A stretch of DNA of 64,000 nt from NCEH01 sp043195135 (lineage in GTDB: Bacteria > Pseudomonadota > Alphaproteobacteria > Rhizobiales > Xanthobacteraceae), in NCBI RefSeq assembly GCF_043195135.1, contig NZ_JBAFWP010000016.1; one strand, given 5' to 3'. The notes under the pieces were generated by a model that was not told the DNA's origin, did not search any database, and saw only the letters and a list, made by a program, of their open reading frames with translations. The translations under genes and the position numbers were made by a program. Of the stretch, positions 1 through 8,589 are shown in pieces; positions within the stretch are counted from its first letter, which is position 1, and the number at the start of each line of letters is the position of its first letter.

Positions 1-718
1 CACGCGCGGCGATGGCCGCCTTGCGCATGAGGTCCACGGTGCAGGTTTCGATTTCGCGCGGCACGAGGATGCCGCGCACCCGCCCGTCATGGGCGCCGTC
101 ATTGCGGGCGATGAAGTCGAGGGCGAGCTCGAATTCCCGCTCTCCCGCCGCCTCGTCGATGACGCGGACGAGCTTTCCATTCTCCCCGCCGATCCAGCGG
201 CCGCTGTCGAAGCCGGGGCCGAGATAGGCCCGGTTACCGATCGTGCCGATCTCCTCGAGCAGGGCTTCCTGCACCTTCAGCTGGCTGCCGAACTCGACGA
301 AGGTGGTTATGCCGTTGCGCAGCAGCTCGGCGGCGGTGAAGCGGGCGTTCAGCGTCAGCGCCTCGGATGCGGCCTTGTCGTCGGGCCGCACATAGCGCAC
401 GTCACCGCCGACGCGGGTGCCTTCCCGCGCGACGCTGATTTCCAGGAACGGCTGGCCGAAATAGTCCGGCCGGCCGATGTCGCTGATCAGCCGGTGCGAG
501 GCGCGATGGCCCGAATGCACGTGCGTATCGATGAAGCCGGGCACGACGAGACGGTCGCGGGCGTCCATCTCCTCGTCCACGTGCCCTTCGAAGCCTGTCC
601 CGGCGAACAGGATGGTATTGCCCTCCCAGACCAGCTCGGCGTCTTTCCACAGCGTGTGGCCCGTGCCGTCATGCCCCACGAGCCAGCCGCAGGTCATGCG
701 GGAGCGTTTCTCGCCCAT
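1..718 (-). CDS. Amidohydrolase (ATZ/TRZ, subtype III type), partial: C-terminus outside window
   Basis: The first 239 residues of a metal-dependent amidohydrolase can be read leftward from an ATG at 718; the rest lies beyond the window. The start of the beta-barrel carries the metal-binding H-x-H in GFIDTHVHSGHR (H66 and H68), after a short N-terminal beta-sandwich (residues 10-60) typical of the cytosine deaminase / TrzN-AtzB group. These enzymes hydrolyse C-N or C-Cl bonds on N-containing rings or amides. There is no signal peptide, so it should be cytoplasmic. It begins 3 nt after the stop of the binding-protein gene, so it is the fourth gene of the ABC operon and probably acts on the imported compound. 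The substrate cannot be told, because later metal ligands and pocket residues are missing here. Confidence 0.85.
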   Translation of the reverse strand, partial: MGEKRSRMTCGWLVGHDGTGHTLWKDAELVWEGNTILFAGTGFEGHVDEEMDARDRLVVPGFIDTHVHSGHRASHRLISDIGRPDYFGQPFLEISVAREGTRVGGDVRYVRPDDKAASEALTLNARFTAAELLRNGITTFVEFGSQLKVQEALLEEIGTIGNRAYLGPGFDSGRWIGGENGKLVRVIDEAAGEREFELALDFIARNDGAHDGRVRGILVPREIETCTVDLMRKAAIAAR

Positions 719-721
719 CGA

Positions 722-1723
722 TCAGCTTCCTTGTTCGCTGGTGACTTCAGGAAAAAACAGGTCCTTCCAGCTCGCGGGGCGCTGCTTCAACGTGCCGATA
801 CGGGCGAGGAAGTCCGAGAGTGCGCCGCTGTTCTGGGGGGCCGTGTTGTAGGCCATGGACGGGTCCTTGATGCAGTCGACGACGAGGTCGAGCGGCAGTT
901 TGGACTGCTCCGCCTTCAGATAGATCGCGGCCGCCTGGTCGGGATGCTCGGCGATGAAGCGGTTGGCTTCATGCATGGCGGCGAAGAAGGCGGCGTAGGT
1001 CTTCGGGTTCTGGGCGCGGAAGCGCTCGGTGGTCCAGGTGGCGAGGGCCGTGGTCGGCGTGCCGAACACGTCGGTGCTGGACCAGACCTTGTGAATGCCC
1101 GGCTTGCCGCGCAATTGCTGGATGAAGGGCGCGGCGAAGGTGTAGCCGTCCACGACGCCGTTATTGGTCAGCAGGGCGGTCGCGCCCTCGGGTCCGGCAA
1201 GGGCGACCGTCATGGCGTTGAGGCGGTCGTGCTGGCCCGCGCCGAACTGCCGCTCGGCGGCGATCTGGAGCATCACCGCCGGGAACGAGACCTTCACCGC
1301 CGGCAGGCCGATGCGATCCTTGGCGGTGATGTCGGCGAGCGTCTTCATGTCCGGATTGTTGGTCAAAAGCTCGTACGGCATGGCCGAGAGCGCGACGATG
1401 CCGCGCATGGACCGCTCGCCGGCGCTCTTGGTCTTGTCCCAAGCGACCATCATGGCGGTGATGCCGCCGCCGCCGATGTCCAGCGAGCCGGAGAGCAGGC
1501 CGTCGCCGATATCGGGTGCGCCGGTGAAATTATGGATGTCCACCGGCACCGGCGGGAGGCCGGCCTTCTTCAGCTCCGCGTCCAGCAGTCCGGCGTCGCG
1601 CATGACGTAGACCGGCAGATAGCCGAGGCCGAATTGCACGCCGATGCGCAGCGTCTGCACCTCGGCACGGGCCGGCAGCGCCATGGCGGCTACCAGCAAT
1701 GCACTCGCCAATATTCGCTTCAT
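722..1723 (-). CDS. NitT/TauT-family ABC transporter substrate-binding protein
   Basis: A 333-residue periplasmic binding protein. Residues 1-20 form a classic signal peptide (MKR, hydrophobic core, cleavage after PARA). The mature start, LRIGVQFGLGYLPVYVMRDAG, matches the SsuA/TauA/NMT1-like fold, where the first strand is followed by a helix touching the ligand. It delivers a small organic solute to the permease and ATPase encoded just before it (1742-2623 and 2616-3383). An amidohydrolase follows 3 nt downstream. These binding proteins serve sulfonates, nitrate, pyrimidines and aromatic acids, so the ligand is open; the hydrolase partner favours a nitrogenous compound (inference). Confidence 0.88.
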   Translation of the reverse strand: MKRILASALLVAAMALPARAEVQTLRIGVQFGLGYLPVYVMRDAGLLDAELKKAGLPPVPVDIHNFTGAPDIGDGLLSGSLDIGGGGITAMMVAWDKTKSAGERSMRGIVALSAMPYELLTNNPDMKTLADITAKDRIGLPAVKVSFPAVMLQIAAERQFGAGQHDRLNAMTVALAGPEGATALLTNNGVVDGYTFAAPFIQQLRGKPGIHKVWSSTDVFGTPTTALATWTTERFRAQNPKTYAAFFAAMHEANRFIAEHPDQAAAIYLKAEQSKLPLDLVVDCIKDPSMAYNTAPQNSGALSDFLARIGTLKQRPASWKDLFFPEVTSEQGS

Positions 1724-1741
1724 CAGCTTTCCCCTTTGTGG

Positions 1742-2623
1742 TCACATGCCCCAGCGGCGGACGGTGAGGTTTTCGGCGGTGCGGAACACCACGCCCTCGA
1801 AGAACAGGCCGATCAGGATGATGGTCATCAGGCCGGCGAAGACGTTGGCCGTGTCCATCTCGGCGCGGCTCTGGTAGATGAACCAGCCGAGACCGCCGGA
1901 ATGGGAGGAGACGCCGAACACCAGTTCGGCGGCGATCAGCGTGCGCCAGGCGAAGGCCCAGCCGATGCGCAATCCGGTGAGGATGGATGGCACCGCCGAC
2001 GGCACGAGGATGTGCGCCACGAGGCCCACGCCGTGCAGGCCGAGATTGCGGCCCGCCATGCGCTGGGTCTGCGGCACGGCGAGAAAGCCGGTGTGGGTGT
2101 TCAGCGCCACCGCCCACAGCACCGAATGGGTGATCACGAACACCAGGCTGAAATTGCCGATGCCGAACCAGATCAGGGCGAGCGGCAGCAGGGCGATGGC
2201 GGGCAGGGGGTTGAACATGACGGTCATGGTGCCCAGAACGTCGCCGCCGCCGGGCACCGTGACCGCAAGCGTCGTCAGCACCGCGGCGCAGGCGACGCCG
2301 AGCGCATAGCCGCTCGCCAGCACCCGCAGGCTGGACCACACCCGCGCCGGCAATTCGCCGCTGAGGCAGGAATCGACCAGCGCTCCAAGCGTCTGCGAAA
2401 AGGTCGGCACCAGGAGCGGGTCGTTGAGGTAGCGCCCGTACGCCTCCCAGATCGCCGCGAACGCGATCACCACCAGCAGGCGGCGGACCGGCGCATGATC
2501 GAGGACGCGCCGCCACAGCGGCAGTTCGCGGGCCACCGGCATGTCGTTCGGCAGCGGGGGTAGGACCACATTCTCGATGTCCGGCCGCGCCGGCGGCTCG
2601 ATGGGGCGCCGTAGCTCAGGCAT
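1742..2623 (-). CDS. NitT/TauT-family ABC transporter permease
   Basis: A 293-residue inner-membrane permease of the SsuC/TauC type (binding-protein-dependent transport inner membrane component). A hydrophilic N-terminus of about 45 residues is followed by roughly six hydrophobic segments. The cytoplasmic coupling loop lies around AGRNLGLHGVGLVAHILVPS, the EAA-like region that contacts the ATPase. Its ATG lies inside the end of the ATPase gene (8-nt overlap), which indicates translational coupling. The order ATPase, permease, binding protein, amidohydrolase is one leftward operon. Confidence 0.9.
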   Translation of the reverse strand: MPELRRPIEPPARPDIENVVLPPLPNDMPVARELPLWRRVLDHAPVRRLLVVIAFAAIWEAYGRYLNDPLLVPTFSQTLGALVDSCLSGELPARVWSSLRVLASGYALGVACAAVLTTLAVTVPGGGDVLGTMTVMFNPLPAIALLPLALIWFGIGNFSLVFVITHSVLWAVALNTHTGFLAVPQTQRMAGRNLGLHGVGLVAHILVPSAVPSILTGLRIGWAFAWRTLIAAELVFGVSSHSGGLGWFIYQSRAEMDTANVFAGLMTIILIGLFFEGVVFRTAENLTVRRWGM

Positions 2624-3383
2624 GGGTGCGGTCTCCGAACAGGAGGGCGTCGATGCGCCGACGCATGGCCTCGAACCGCTCGCCGCCGCGATCCGCCGCG
2701 GTGATGTCGCGGCAATCGATTTCCGCGCGCACGCGGCCGGGGTGGGGAGAGAGGACGATGATGCGGCTGCCCACCAGGATCGCCTCGTCGATGGAATGGG
2801 TGACGAACAGGAGGCTGAAGCCGATCTCGCGCCACAGGCGGATCAATTCCTCCTGCATCTGCTGGCGGGTGAGGGCGTCGAGCGCGGCGAAGGGCTCGTC
2901 CATCAGCAGCAATTCGGGCTGCATCGCCATGGCGCGGGCAATGGCGACGCGCTGCTTCATGCCGCCGGAGAGTTCATGGGGATAGGCATCGCGAAAGGCG
3001 GTGAGCCGCACCGCTTCGATCGCCTCCAACGCGCGGGCCTTCGCCGCGTCGGCGGCAAGGCCGGCGCCCTTGCGCAGGGCGAAGGCCACATTGCCCAGCA
3101 CCGACTTCCACGGGAGCAATTGGTCGAATTCCTGGAACACCATCATGCGGTCGGGGCCGGGCCCGGTGATGGCGCGGCCGTTCAGGCGGATGTCGCCGGA
3201 GAGCGGGCGAATGAATCCGCCGACCGCCTTCAGCAAGCTCGACTTGCCGCACCCGGACGGGCCGAGCAGAACCGTGCGCTCGCCCCGATAGACGTCGAAA
3301 CTGACCCGATAGGCGGCCGTCACCTCGCTGCGTCGGGTGCGGTATCTGATGGTGACGTCATCGATCTGGAGCTGCGCTTGCAT
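2616..3383 (-). CDS. NitT/TauT-family ABC transporter ATP-binding protein
   Basis: A 255-residue cytoplasmic ATPase. The Walker A motif is GPSGCGKSS, followed by the Q-loop region VFQEFDQLLPW, the ABC signature LSGGMKQRVAIARA, Walker B LLLMDEPFAALD and the switch histidine in FVTHSIDEA. It is first in the leftward operon and powers the permease encoded by the next, overlapping gene. The 94-nt gap to the divergent MarR gene holds a perfect palindrome, so transcription is probably controlled by that regulator. Confidence 0.93.
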   Translation of the reverse strand: MQAQLQIDDVTIRYRTRRSEVTAAYRVSFDVYRGERTVLLGPSGCGKSSLLKAVGGFIRPLSGDIRLNGRAITGPGPDRMMVFQEFDQLLPWKSVLGNVAFALRKGAGLAADAAKARALEAIEAVRLTAFRDAYPHELSGGMKQRVAIARAMAMQPELLLMDEPFAALDALTRQQMQEELIRLWREIGFSLLFVTHSIDEAILVGSRIIVLSPHPGRVRAEIDCRDITAADRGGERFEAMRRRIDALLFGDRTHA

Positions 3384-3403
3384 CAGAGGTCAGCCCCTAT
3401 TCG

Positions 3404-3415
3404 TAAGTGCACTTA
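3404..3415. promoter_or_regulatory. Perfect palindrome TAAGTGCACTTA, candidate MarR operator
   Basis: A 12-bp perfect palindrome lies between the divergent ATPase (start 3383) and MarR (start 3478) genes. MarR-family dimers usually bind such short palindromes in the intergenic space between their own gene and their target. It sits 20 nt before the ATPase ATG, so binding would block that promoter. The role is inferred from position and symmetry. Confidence 0.5.
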
Positions 3416-3477
3416 TCATATGCTGACTAAAAGCAATTTTTGTGCCAGAACAATCGCAGGCGAGCGTGAGGGATTCG

Positions 3478-3999
3478 ATGACGACCAAGGCGGGGGAGGC
3501 CGATGCGGCGCTGGCGCAGCAGGCGGAAACGGATGCCGAATTGACCGAGCGGCCGGGATTTCTCATCCGCCGCCTGCATCAGATTCACCTCGCCATGTTC
3601 TACGATGCCTGCTCAGGGCTGAACGTGACGCCGGTGCAATCCAGTATTCTCACCGTCCTGGCGCGTCGGCAGGGCCTGGACCAGGCGGGCCTCGCCGCCA
3701 TGATCGGTGTCGATCGCGCCACCGTGGGTCAGGTGATCCGCCGGCTCGCGGCACGAGGCCTGGTGGAACGGGGAGACAGCAGCGAAGACAAGCGGTTGAA
3801 GCTGGTTCAGCTGACCGAGGAGGGGCGCGCGCTGCTGCACCGGATCGCGCCTTTGACTGCCGCCGCGCATCGGCGCACCCTTGCCGCGCTCTCGGACGAG
3901 GAGCGCCGGCTTTTCATGTCCTATCTGAAGAAGCTGGTCGAATCCGACAATGCGCACGGGCGCGCGCCGCTGCGCTGGGGCCCGGCTCTGCCTGAATAA
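3478..3999 (+). CDS. MarR-family transcriptional regulator
   Basis: A 173-residue winged-helix regulator. The N-terminal helix (FLIRRLHQIHLAMFYDAC) is followed by the wHTH: QSSILTVLARRQGLDQAGLAAMIG, then the recognition helix VDRATVGQVIRRLAARGLVERG, and the wing SSEDKRLKLVQLTEEG. It is divergent from the ABC/amidohydrolase operon and should control it, most often as a repressor released by an aromatic or other small ligand. A GTG at 3442 would add 12 residues. The ATG at 3478 is preferred because GAGGG lies about 6 nt upstream and the alignable domain starts after it. Confidence 0.87.
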   Translation: MTTKAGEADAALAQQAETDAELTERPGFLIRRLHQIHLAMFYDACSGLNVTPVQSSILTVLARRQGLDQAGLAAMIGVDRATVGQVIRRLAARGLVERGDSSEDKRLKLVQLTEEGRALLHRIAPLTAAAHRRTLAALSDEERRLFMSYLKKLVESDNAHGRAPLRWGPALPE

Positions 4000-4130
4000 T
4001 GGGCAGATGCTGACTGGTTTTTAGCTTTGCCCCGATCCCGATCCGGCGGGTCGGGCAGACAGCGTCAGGCGCGCCGTGGCGCAGACGGGTGCTGCGGCCC
4101 CGCCCAAGGACGGATGCCGCAGCCAGCGTC

Positions 4131-5261
4131 TCAATAGAGGCCGACGTTCACATTGTTGACGTTGCGCGCGCCGCTGGAGGGAGCCGCCTGCGCCGCGCCG
4201 GGCTTGGGGGCGGGCCGCGTCTTCTTTTTCGGCGCCGCCGGCGCGAGGGCGGCGACCACCTTGGGTGCCCCCGGCTTGTTCATCGCGATCAGTTCCGAGA
4301 CCGTGACGAACTTGTAGCCCTTCGCAATCAGCGCATCGAGCACGCGCGGCATCGCCGCCACGGTGGTGGCGTGGATGTCGTGCGCCAGGATGATGGCGCC
4401 CGGGCGCACCTGCTTCATGACCTGATCATAGATGCTCTGGGCATCGCGGATCTTCCAGTCCAGCGGGTCCACCGACCAGAAGATCATCGTGACGCCGTAC
4501 TTCTGCACCAGGTGCTGCTGGAGCGCGGGCGTCATGGCGCCGTAGGGCGGGCGCACATACAGCGGCTTCTTGCCGGTCGACGCTTCGATCGCCGCGGATG
4601 TATCCTCGATCTGCTTGTCCGCGGCGGCGACGGTCAGCTTCGGCAGCTGCGGATGGTTCCAGGAATGGTTGCCAATCTCGTTGCCGCCTGCCGCGACGGC
4701 GCGCACCACGTCCGGATAGGCCGCGGCATTGGTACCGAGCATGAAGAACGTCGCCTTGATGTTCCGCGCCTCGAGGATTTTCAGCAGCTTCGGCGTCGTT
4801 TCCGGATTGGGGCCGTCGTCGAACGTGATGGCGATATAGGGGCCGTCCACTTCCATCGAGCGATAGGAGGAGGGCGGAGGCACCGGCGCTGCGGGTGCGA
4901 AAACGGGGGCGGTCGCCGCAGGCGCAGCGCCACCCGGCAGGAGGCTGCCCGGCAGGGCGGGCAGCCCTTGCGGAGCACCGGCCGCAGCCGGGGCGCCGAC
5001 CGGCTGGATCGGCGGCAGGGCCGGCAGCGTCGCGTGGGCCTGCGCGACCACCGTCGCTGCGGCGGGCGCGGTGGCTTGCGGCAGCGGGGGAAGCGCGTTC
5101 GACGCGGGCGAGGCGATCGAGCCCGTGATGGTGGGCGCCGAGGCCGCAACGGACGCCGCCGCCTGGGCCGCAGGCGCGGACGTGAGCATCTGGCTGGCGG
5201 CGAATCCGAGACCCAGCGCGCCAGTAGCAACAAGTGCGGACAATGCCAAAAGCCGTTTCAC
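4131..5261 (-). CDS. Secreted polysaccharide deacetylase (NodB homology domain)
   Basis: A 376-residue exported carbohydrate esterase family 4 protein. A signal peptide (MKRLLALSALVATGALGLG) is followed by about 110 residues rich in Ala and Pro, the NodB domain, and a Pro/Lys-rich tail. The CE4 motifs are present: AITFDDGPNPET (catalytic and metal Asp), GNEIGNHSWNHP (metal His pair), YVRPPYGAM and IILAHDIH (catalytic His). These enzymes remove N- or O-acetyl groups from peptidoglycan, chitin-like or surface polysaccharides. The gene stands alone, convergent with the MarR gene. The low-complexity linker probably lets the domain reach the cell wall. Confidence 0.87.
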   Translation of the reverse strand: MKRLLALSALVATGALGLGFAASQMLTSAPAAQAAASVAASAPTITGSIASPASNALPPLPQATAPAAATVVAQAHATLPALPPIQPVGAPAAAGAPQGLPALPGSLLPGGAAPAATAPVFAPAAPVPPPSSYRSMEVDGPYIAITFDDGPNPETTPKLLKILEARNIKATFFMLGTNAAAYPDVVRAVAAGGNEIGNHSWNHPQLPKLTVAAADKQIEDTSAAIEASTGKKPLYVRPPYGAMTPALQQHLVQKYGVTMIFWSVDPLDWKIRDAQSIYDQVMKQVRPGAIILAHDIHATTVAAMPRVLDALIAKGYKFVTVSELIAMNKPGAPKVVAALAPAAPKKKTRPAPKPGAAQAAPSSGARNVNNVNVGLY

Positions 5262-5574
5262 GGCGCCGACTTTCTAAGTTGGAAGATCTTTATCCTAGCC
5301 CAATGTGGCTCTTCTTGTGTGGATAAATCGTGAAGCGCAAGGGGCGCGAGCGGCTCGCGCCCGGCGTTGCGCGCTTTCCGGCGCGAAAGCTCAGCCGGCG
5401 CGCGGCTTGGGCGGGAGGGATGATCCTCATTGCAAATACGCGCTTTTTCCTGATTCCATGCGGCCCGGCGCGGGCGCTGCGGCGCCTTTGGGACGCAGCG
5501 GACGCTGCGTCATGGCGCCGCTCTGGCATGCAAGGGGCGTGGGTCTCTTGCGCGTCCGTGTCGGGTGAGCGCCG
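5262..5574. other. Non-coding region downstream of regA, upstream of the deacetylase gene
   Basis: A 313-bp gap that must hold the deacetylase promoter and the end of the long regA transcript. The only clear structure is the hairpin at 5335-5372. An AT-rich patch at about 5280-5335 lies 20-75 nt upstream of the deacetylase ATG and is the likely promoter area. Open frames here look like GC-driven noise. Confidence 0.5.
5335..5372 (-). terminator. Two-part hairpin, probable transcription end of the cyo-regBA unit
   Basis: The inner arms GGGCGCGAG (5342-5350) and CTCGCGCCC (5354-5362) pair perfectly around a 3-nt loop. The outer arms GCGCAA (5335-5340) and TTGCGC (5367-5372) extend the stem. 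It lies about 200 nt past the regA stop. A strong T-run is missing, so it may be a weak or Rho-aided terminator, or protect the 3' end. Confidence 0.45.
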
Positions 5575-6108
5575 CTAAGGCACGCGCTTTTTCTCAAGCT
5601 TTCGCGCCAGCGTGCGGCGGTGCATGCCGAGCCGCCGGGCGGCTTCGGAAATGTTGAAATCGGTCTCGACCAGGGTTTCGTGGATGCGCTCCCACTCGAG
5701 ATTCTTCAAGGACGTGGGGCGCGCGCTGACGGCGATGGAGGCATCGCCGTCCACCTTGTCGAACGCGGCCTCGATGTCGTCCGTATTGGCGGGCTTGGCG
5801 AGATAATGGCAGGCCCCGAGCTTGATGGCCTCCACTGCGGTCGCGATGCTGGCGAAGCCGGTGAGCACGACGATCCGCATCTCGCAATCGCGGTGATGCA
5901 GCGCTTTCACGCATTCGAGCCCGGACCCGCCGGCGAGCTTGAGATCGACCACCGCATAGCCGGGCGAGCGCGTCGCCAGAAGCGCCTGGACGCCTTCGAG
6001 GCGATCGCTGACATGGACCTCATAGTCGCGTCGCTCGAACGAGCGGCGCAACGCCTTCGCGAACGCGTCGTCGTCCTCCACGATCAGCAAGACGCGCTTA
6101 TCGTCCAT
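5575..6108 (-). CDS. regA: RegA/ActR/PrrA-family redox response regulator
   Basis: A 177-residue response regulator. The receiver domain has the acidic pocket EDDD near residues 11-14, phospho-acceptor D55 in YAVVDLKLAGGSG, and a conserved Lys in HYLAKPAN. The C-terminal Fis-type helix-turn-helix (about 148-177, FNISEAARRLGMHRRTLARKL) is the hallmark of the RegA family. RegA orthologues control photosynthesis, nitrogen fixation, CO2 fixation and terminal oxidases according to redox state. Its start overlaps the end of regB by 11 nt, so the pair is co-translated. Placement directly downstream of a quinol oxidase operon fits a respiratory role. Confidence 0.93.
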   Translation of the reverse strand: MDDKRVLLIVEDDDAFAKALRRSFERRDYEVHVSDRLEGVQALLATRSPGYAVVDLKLAGGSGLECVKALHHRDCEMRIVVLTGFASIATAVEAIKLGACHYLAKPANTDDIEAAFDKVDGDASIAVSARPTSLKNLEWERIHETLVETDFNISEAARRLGMHRRTLARKLEKKRVP

Positions 6109-7387
6109 CGCTTACTCCAAGCGAGAGCGCCGACAGCGGCAATGTTACGGTGACGGCCGCGCCCCCCTCCGGATCGTTCTGCGCGGTCACGCTGCCCCCG
6201 AGCTTGCGCACGACATTCACCACCAGGAAGAGGCCGAGCCCGCCGCCCGGCCGGTTCTTGCTGGATCGATAGGGCTTGCCGAACTCCGCCAGCATGTCCG
6301 CCCCGAATCCGGGCCCGGCATCGCGCACCGCGATCAAGAATTCGTTGCCCCGTTGAAGCACCGTCACCCCGACCCAGTTCGGCGAGGCCTCCAGCGCATT
6401 GTCGAAAATATTGAAGATCACCTGCTTCAGCGCCGGGTCGGAAATGATCGCCGCATCCGAAACCACGGCGTTGCGGTAATCCAGCCGGGGCGGGGAGCGG
6501 CTGGAGCGCCATTCCTCCACCAGTTCGTCGAAGAAGGCGCTGGCGGTGGTGCGCACCGTGCCTTCCCCGCGCGCCTCCCCCGACGACATCAGGATATGGG
6601 AAACGATGGTCTTGCAGCGATCCAGCTGGCTTTGCATCTCGTCGAGCTCGTCCGCAAGGTCCGGGTCGGACTTGAAGGCCTCGATCCGGCGCCAGTCGTT
6701 CAGGATCACCGACAGGGTGGCGAGCGGCGTGCCGAGCTCATGGGCGGCGCCGGAGGCCAGCAGGCTCAACCGCACGATATGGTCTTCCTCCGCCGATTTC
6801 TGGCGCAGGTCCGCCAGATGGGCGTCCCGCGCGCGCAGATTGAAATTGATGCGGGTGATGAACAGCACCAGCAGGCATGCCGCCAGCAGGAAGCAGACGA
6901 ACATGCCCTGAATATGGAGATCGAACAGGCGAAGATGCGGTTCGTGGATCGCCAGCTCCAGCTTGCGGTAGGTGGTGGTCAGCCACAGATAGCCGCCGCA
7001 GGCCATCGCCACGAGCACCCAGGTGGACCATGCCTCCAGCAGCACCGCCCCCAGGGTGATCTGCAACAGGTACAGGGAAATGAAGGGATTGGCGGCGCCC
7101 CCGCTGAGATAGAGCTGGGCCGTCAGCGCCGCCACGTCCAGCACCAGTTCGAGAAACAGCTCGGTATTGGTCACCGCCTCCGATCGGAGATGGCGCAGGA
7201 CGCTGACGAGATTGAGCCCGATCAGGAACAACATCACCGCCGTCAGTTCCGCGAGCGGCAGGTGGATGTTGAACCAGAACTTGACGATGAGGATCGTCAC
7301 CACCTGCCCGATCACGGCAAGCCAGCGCAATTGGATCAGCAGCAGGAGGTTTTGCTTGTTGGCCGTATCGCGGATCGAGGCCGTCAT
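6098..7387 (-). CDS. regB: RegB/ActS/PrrB-family redox sensor histidine kinase
   Basis: A 429-residue membrane kinase with about six N-terminal transmembrane segments (residues 15-180). Two family signatures are visible: the quinone-binding heptapeptide GGAANPF at 96-102 and the redox cysteine C258 in LDRCKTIVSHIL, equivalent to the Cys of RegB that forms a disulfide or sulfenate. The phospho-acceptor H216 is in ASGAAHELGTPLATL. The ATPase domain shows N, G1 (VRDAGPGFG) and G2 (GGGLGLFLV) boxes. It should sense the quinone pool and cytosolic redox and phosphorylate RegA. It lies 33 nt downstream of the SURF1 gene in the same unit as cyoABCD. Confidence 0.95.
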   Translation of the reverse strand: MTASIRDTANKQNLLLLIQLRWLAVIGQVVTILIVKFWFNIHLPLAELTAVMLFLIGLNLVSVLRHLRSEAVTNTELFLELVLDVAALTAQLYLSGGAANPFISLYLLQITLGAVLLEAWSTWVLVAMACGGYLWLTTTYRKLELAIHEPHLRLFDLHIQGMFVCFLLAACLLVLFITRINFNLRARDAHLADLRQKSAEEDHIVRLSLLASGAAHELGTPLATLSVILNDWRRIEAFKSDPDLADELDEMQSQLDRCKTIVSHILMSSGEARGEGTVRTTASAFFDELVEEWRSSRSPPRLDYRNAVVSDAAIISDPALKQVIFNIFDNALEASPNWVGVTVLQRGNEFLIAVRDAGPGFGADMLAEFGKPYRSSKNRPGGGLGLFLVVNVVRKLGGSVTAQNDPEGGAAVTVTLPLSALSLGVSDGR

Positions 7388-7420
7388 GTTGCTGACCGAA
7401 TGCCCTTCGTTCCGGGGTCC

Positions 7421-8194
7421 TCAGATGAAGACGAGCCCGGCCGTCACCATGACCGCCAATCCGAACCAGGTCAGCGCATAGATCAGGTGATTGTTCGGAA
7501 AGTCGATGATCGTCAACCCGCCTTGCGGGCCCGTGCCGCCGCCGGCTTCCGCATCGATGAAATAGGGCGCGGCCTCGACGATGCCGCGGCTTTGGGCGAT
7601 CGCGGGAACGTCGCGCGAGTACCAGCGATCGGCCGCCGGATCGTTGGCGCGCAGGAATCCGCCCTTCGGCTCGCTCATGCGCACGAGACCGGTGACCACG
7701 GAGGGGTCCGGCGTCACGCGGGCCGCCCGCGCGTCCTCCGCCGGCACGAAGCCGCGGTTCACCAGCACCGTGAAGCCCTCGACCGTCTTCAGGGGCGTGA
7801 CCACCCAGAATCCGCCGCCTCGCTCCGTCACGGCTTTTACGAGGGTTTCTCGGTCGTTGAGGAAGGTGCCGGTGACGCGGACGCGGCGATATTCGTCGCT
7901 GGCCGCCGAAATCGTCTTCCAGGCCTGGGGCGGCGGCGCCGCGGCCGGCGGCGCATGGACGCGGGCATCGACACGCGCGATCAGTTCGAGCTTCCAGGCC
8001 CGCCGCTCCAATTGCCAGATCCCGAGGCCGACCAGAAGCGCGCTCAGCGCCACCGCCAGAAGCCGCGCCAGGAGGCGTGCGGTCTGGGAGCGGGGAGGAT
8101 GGGGAACCGCTGTCGTTCCGTAACCCGGGTCCCGCTCGCCAATCTCCTGCCGGGGCACCGCCGATCGCTCCTTCGCGCCGGCCTCCAGGGTCAC
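7421..8194 (-). CDS. SURF1-family oxidase assembly protein
   Basis: A 257-residue SURF1/Shy1-type protein: N-terminal transmembrane helix (LLARLLAVALSALLVGLGIWQLERRAWK), a large periplasmic domain, and a C-terminal transmembrane helix (HLIYALTWFGLAVMVTAGLVFI). SURF1 proteins assist haem insertion into haem-copper oxidases. The GTG at 8194 overlaps the cyoD stop codon (GTGA), the only start that respects cyoD; an upstream in-frame ATG at 8317 lies deep inside cyoD. Presence in a cyo operon implies help for the quinol oxidase rather than an aa3 oxidase. Confidence 0.9.
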   Translation of the reverse strand: MTLEAGAKERSAVPRQEIGERDPGYGTTAVPHPPRSQTARLLARLLAVALSALLVGLGIWQLERRAWKLELIARVDARVHAPPAAAPPPQAWKTISAASDEYRRVRVTGTFLNDRETLVKAVTERGGGFWVVTPLKTVEGFTVLVNRGFVPAEDARAARVTPDPSVVTGLVRMSEPKGGFLRANDPAADRWYSRDVPAIAQSRGIVEAAPYFIDAEAGGGTGPQGGLTIIDFPNNHLIYALTWFGLAVMVTAGLVFI

Positions 8195-8589
8195 GGCATC
8201 TGACGCATGTCGTGGACCGGCATCATGTTCGCATTGAGATGGTACATGACCCACAAGGAACCGCTGAGCGCGATGACCACGATGATGATCGTGAACATCA
8301 GCGCCATCATGCTCCATCCGCCTTCCACCCGCGTGTTCATGTGCAGGAAGAAGATCATGTGCACGACGATCTGAATCGCCGCGAACGCGGTGATGGCGAT
8401 CGCGGTCAACTGGTTGTTGCCGAGCGCGCCGCTCATCACCAGCCAGAAGGGGATGGCGGTGAGGACGACGGACAGGCCGAAGCCGATCCCATAGCTCGCC
8501 AGCGAGCCATGCGCGTGATCGTCGGAGTGATCCGCGCCGTGGCCGTGATCTGCGGCGGCGCCCGGTTCGTGGTGCGCTTGCGCGGTCAT
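8191..8589 (-). CDS. cyoD: Cytochrome bo3 ubiquinol oxidase subunit IV
   Basis: A 132-residue subunit IV of the bo3 quinol oxidase. A His/Asp-rich N-terminus (about 30 residues) is followed by three transmembrane segments: YGIGFGLSVVLTAIPFWLVM, a middle segment with FAAIQIVVHMIFFLHM (the family core), and a last helix near MMALMFTIIIVVIALSGSLW. Its ATG at 8589 overlaps the cyoC stop (ATGA). A longer reading to 8904 lies within cyoC and is a shadow. The subunit stabilises the CuB site during assembly. Confidence 0.94.
   Translation of the reverse strand: MTAQAHHEPGAAADHGHGADHSDDHAHGSLASYGIGFGLSVVLTAIPFWLVMSGALGNNQLTAIAITAFAAIQIVVHMIFFLHMNTRVEGGWSMMALMFTIIIVVIALSGSLWVMYHLNANMMPVHDMRQMP

Noticed and set aside
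89..2563. Open frame of 824 codons on the plus strand
   Set aside because: It lies opposite the amidohydrolase, binding protein and permease genes, has no domain signal, and has the His/Arg/Gly-rich composition typical of antisense frames in GC-rich DNA.
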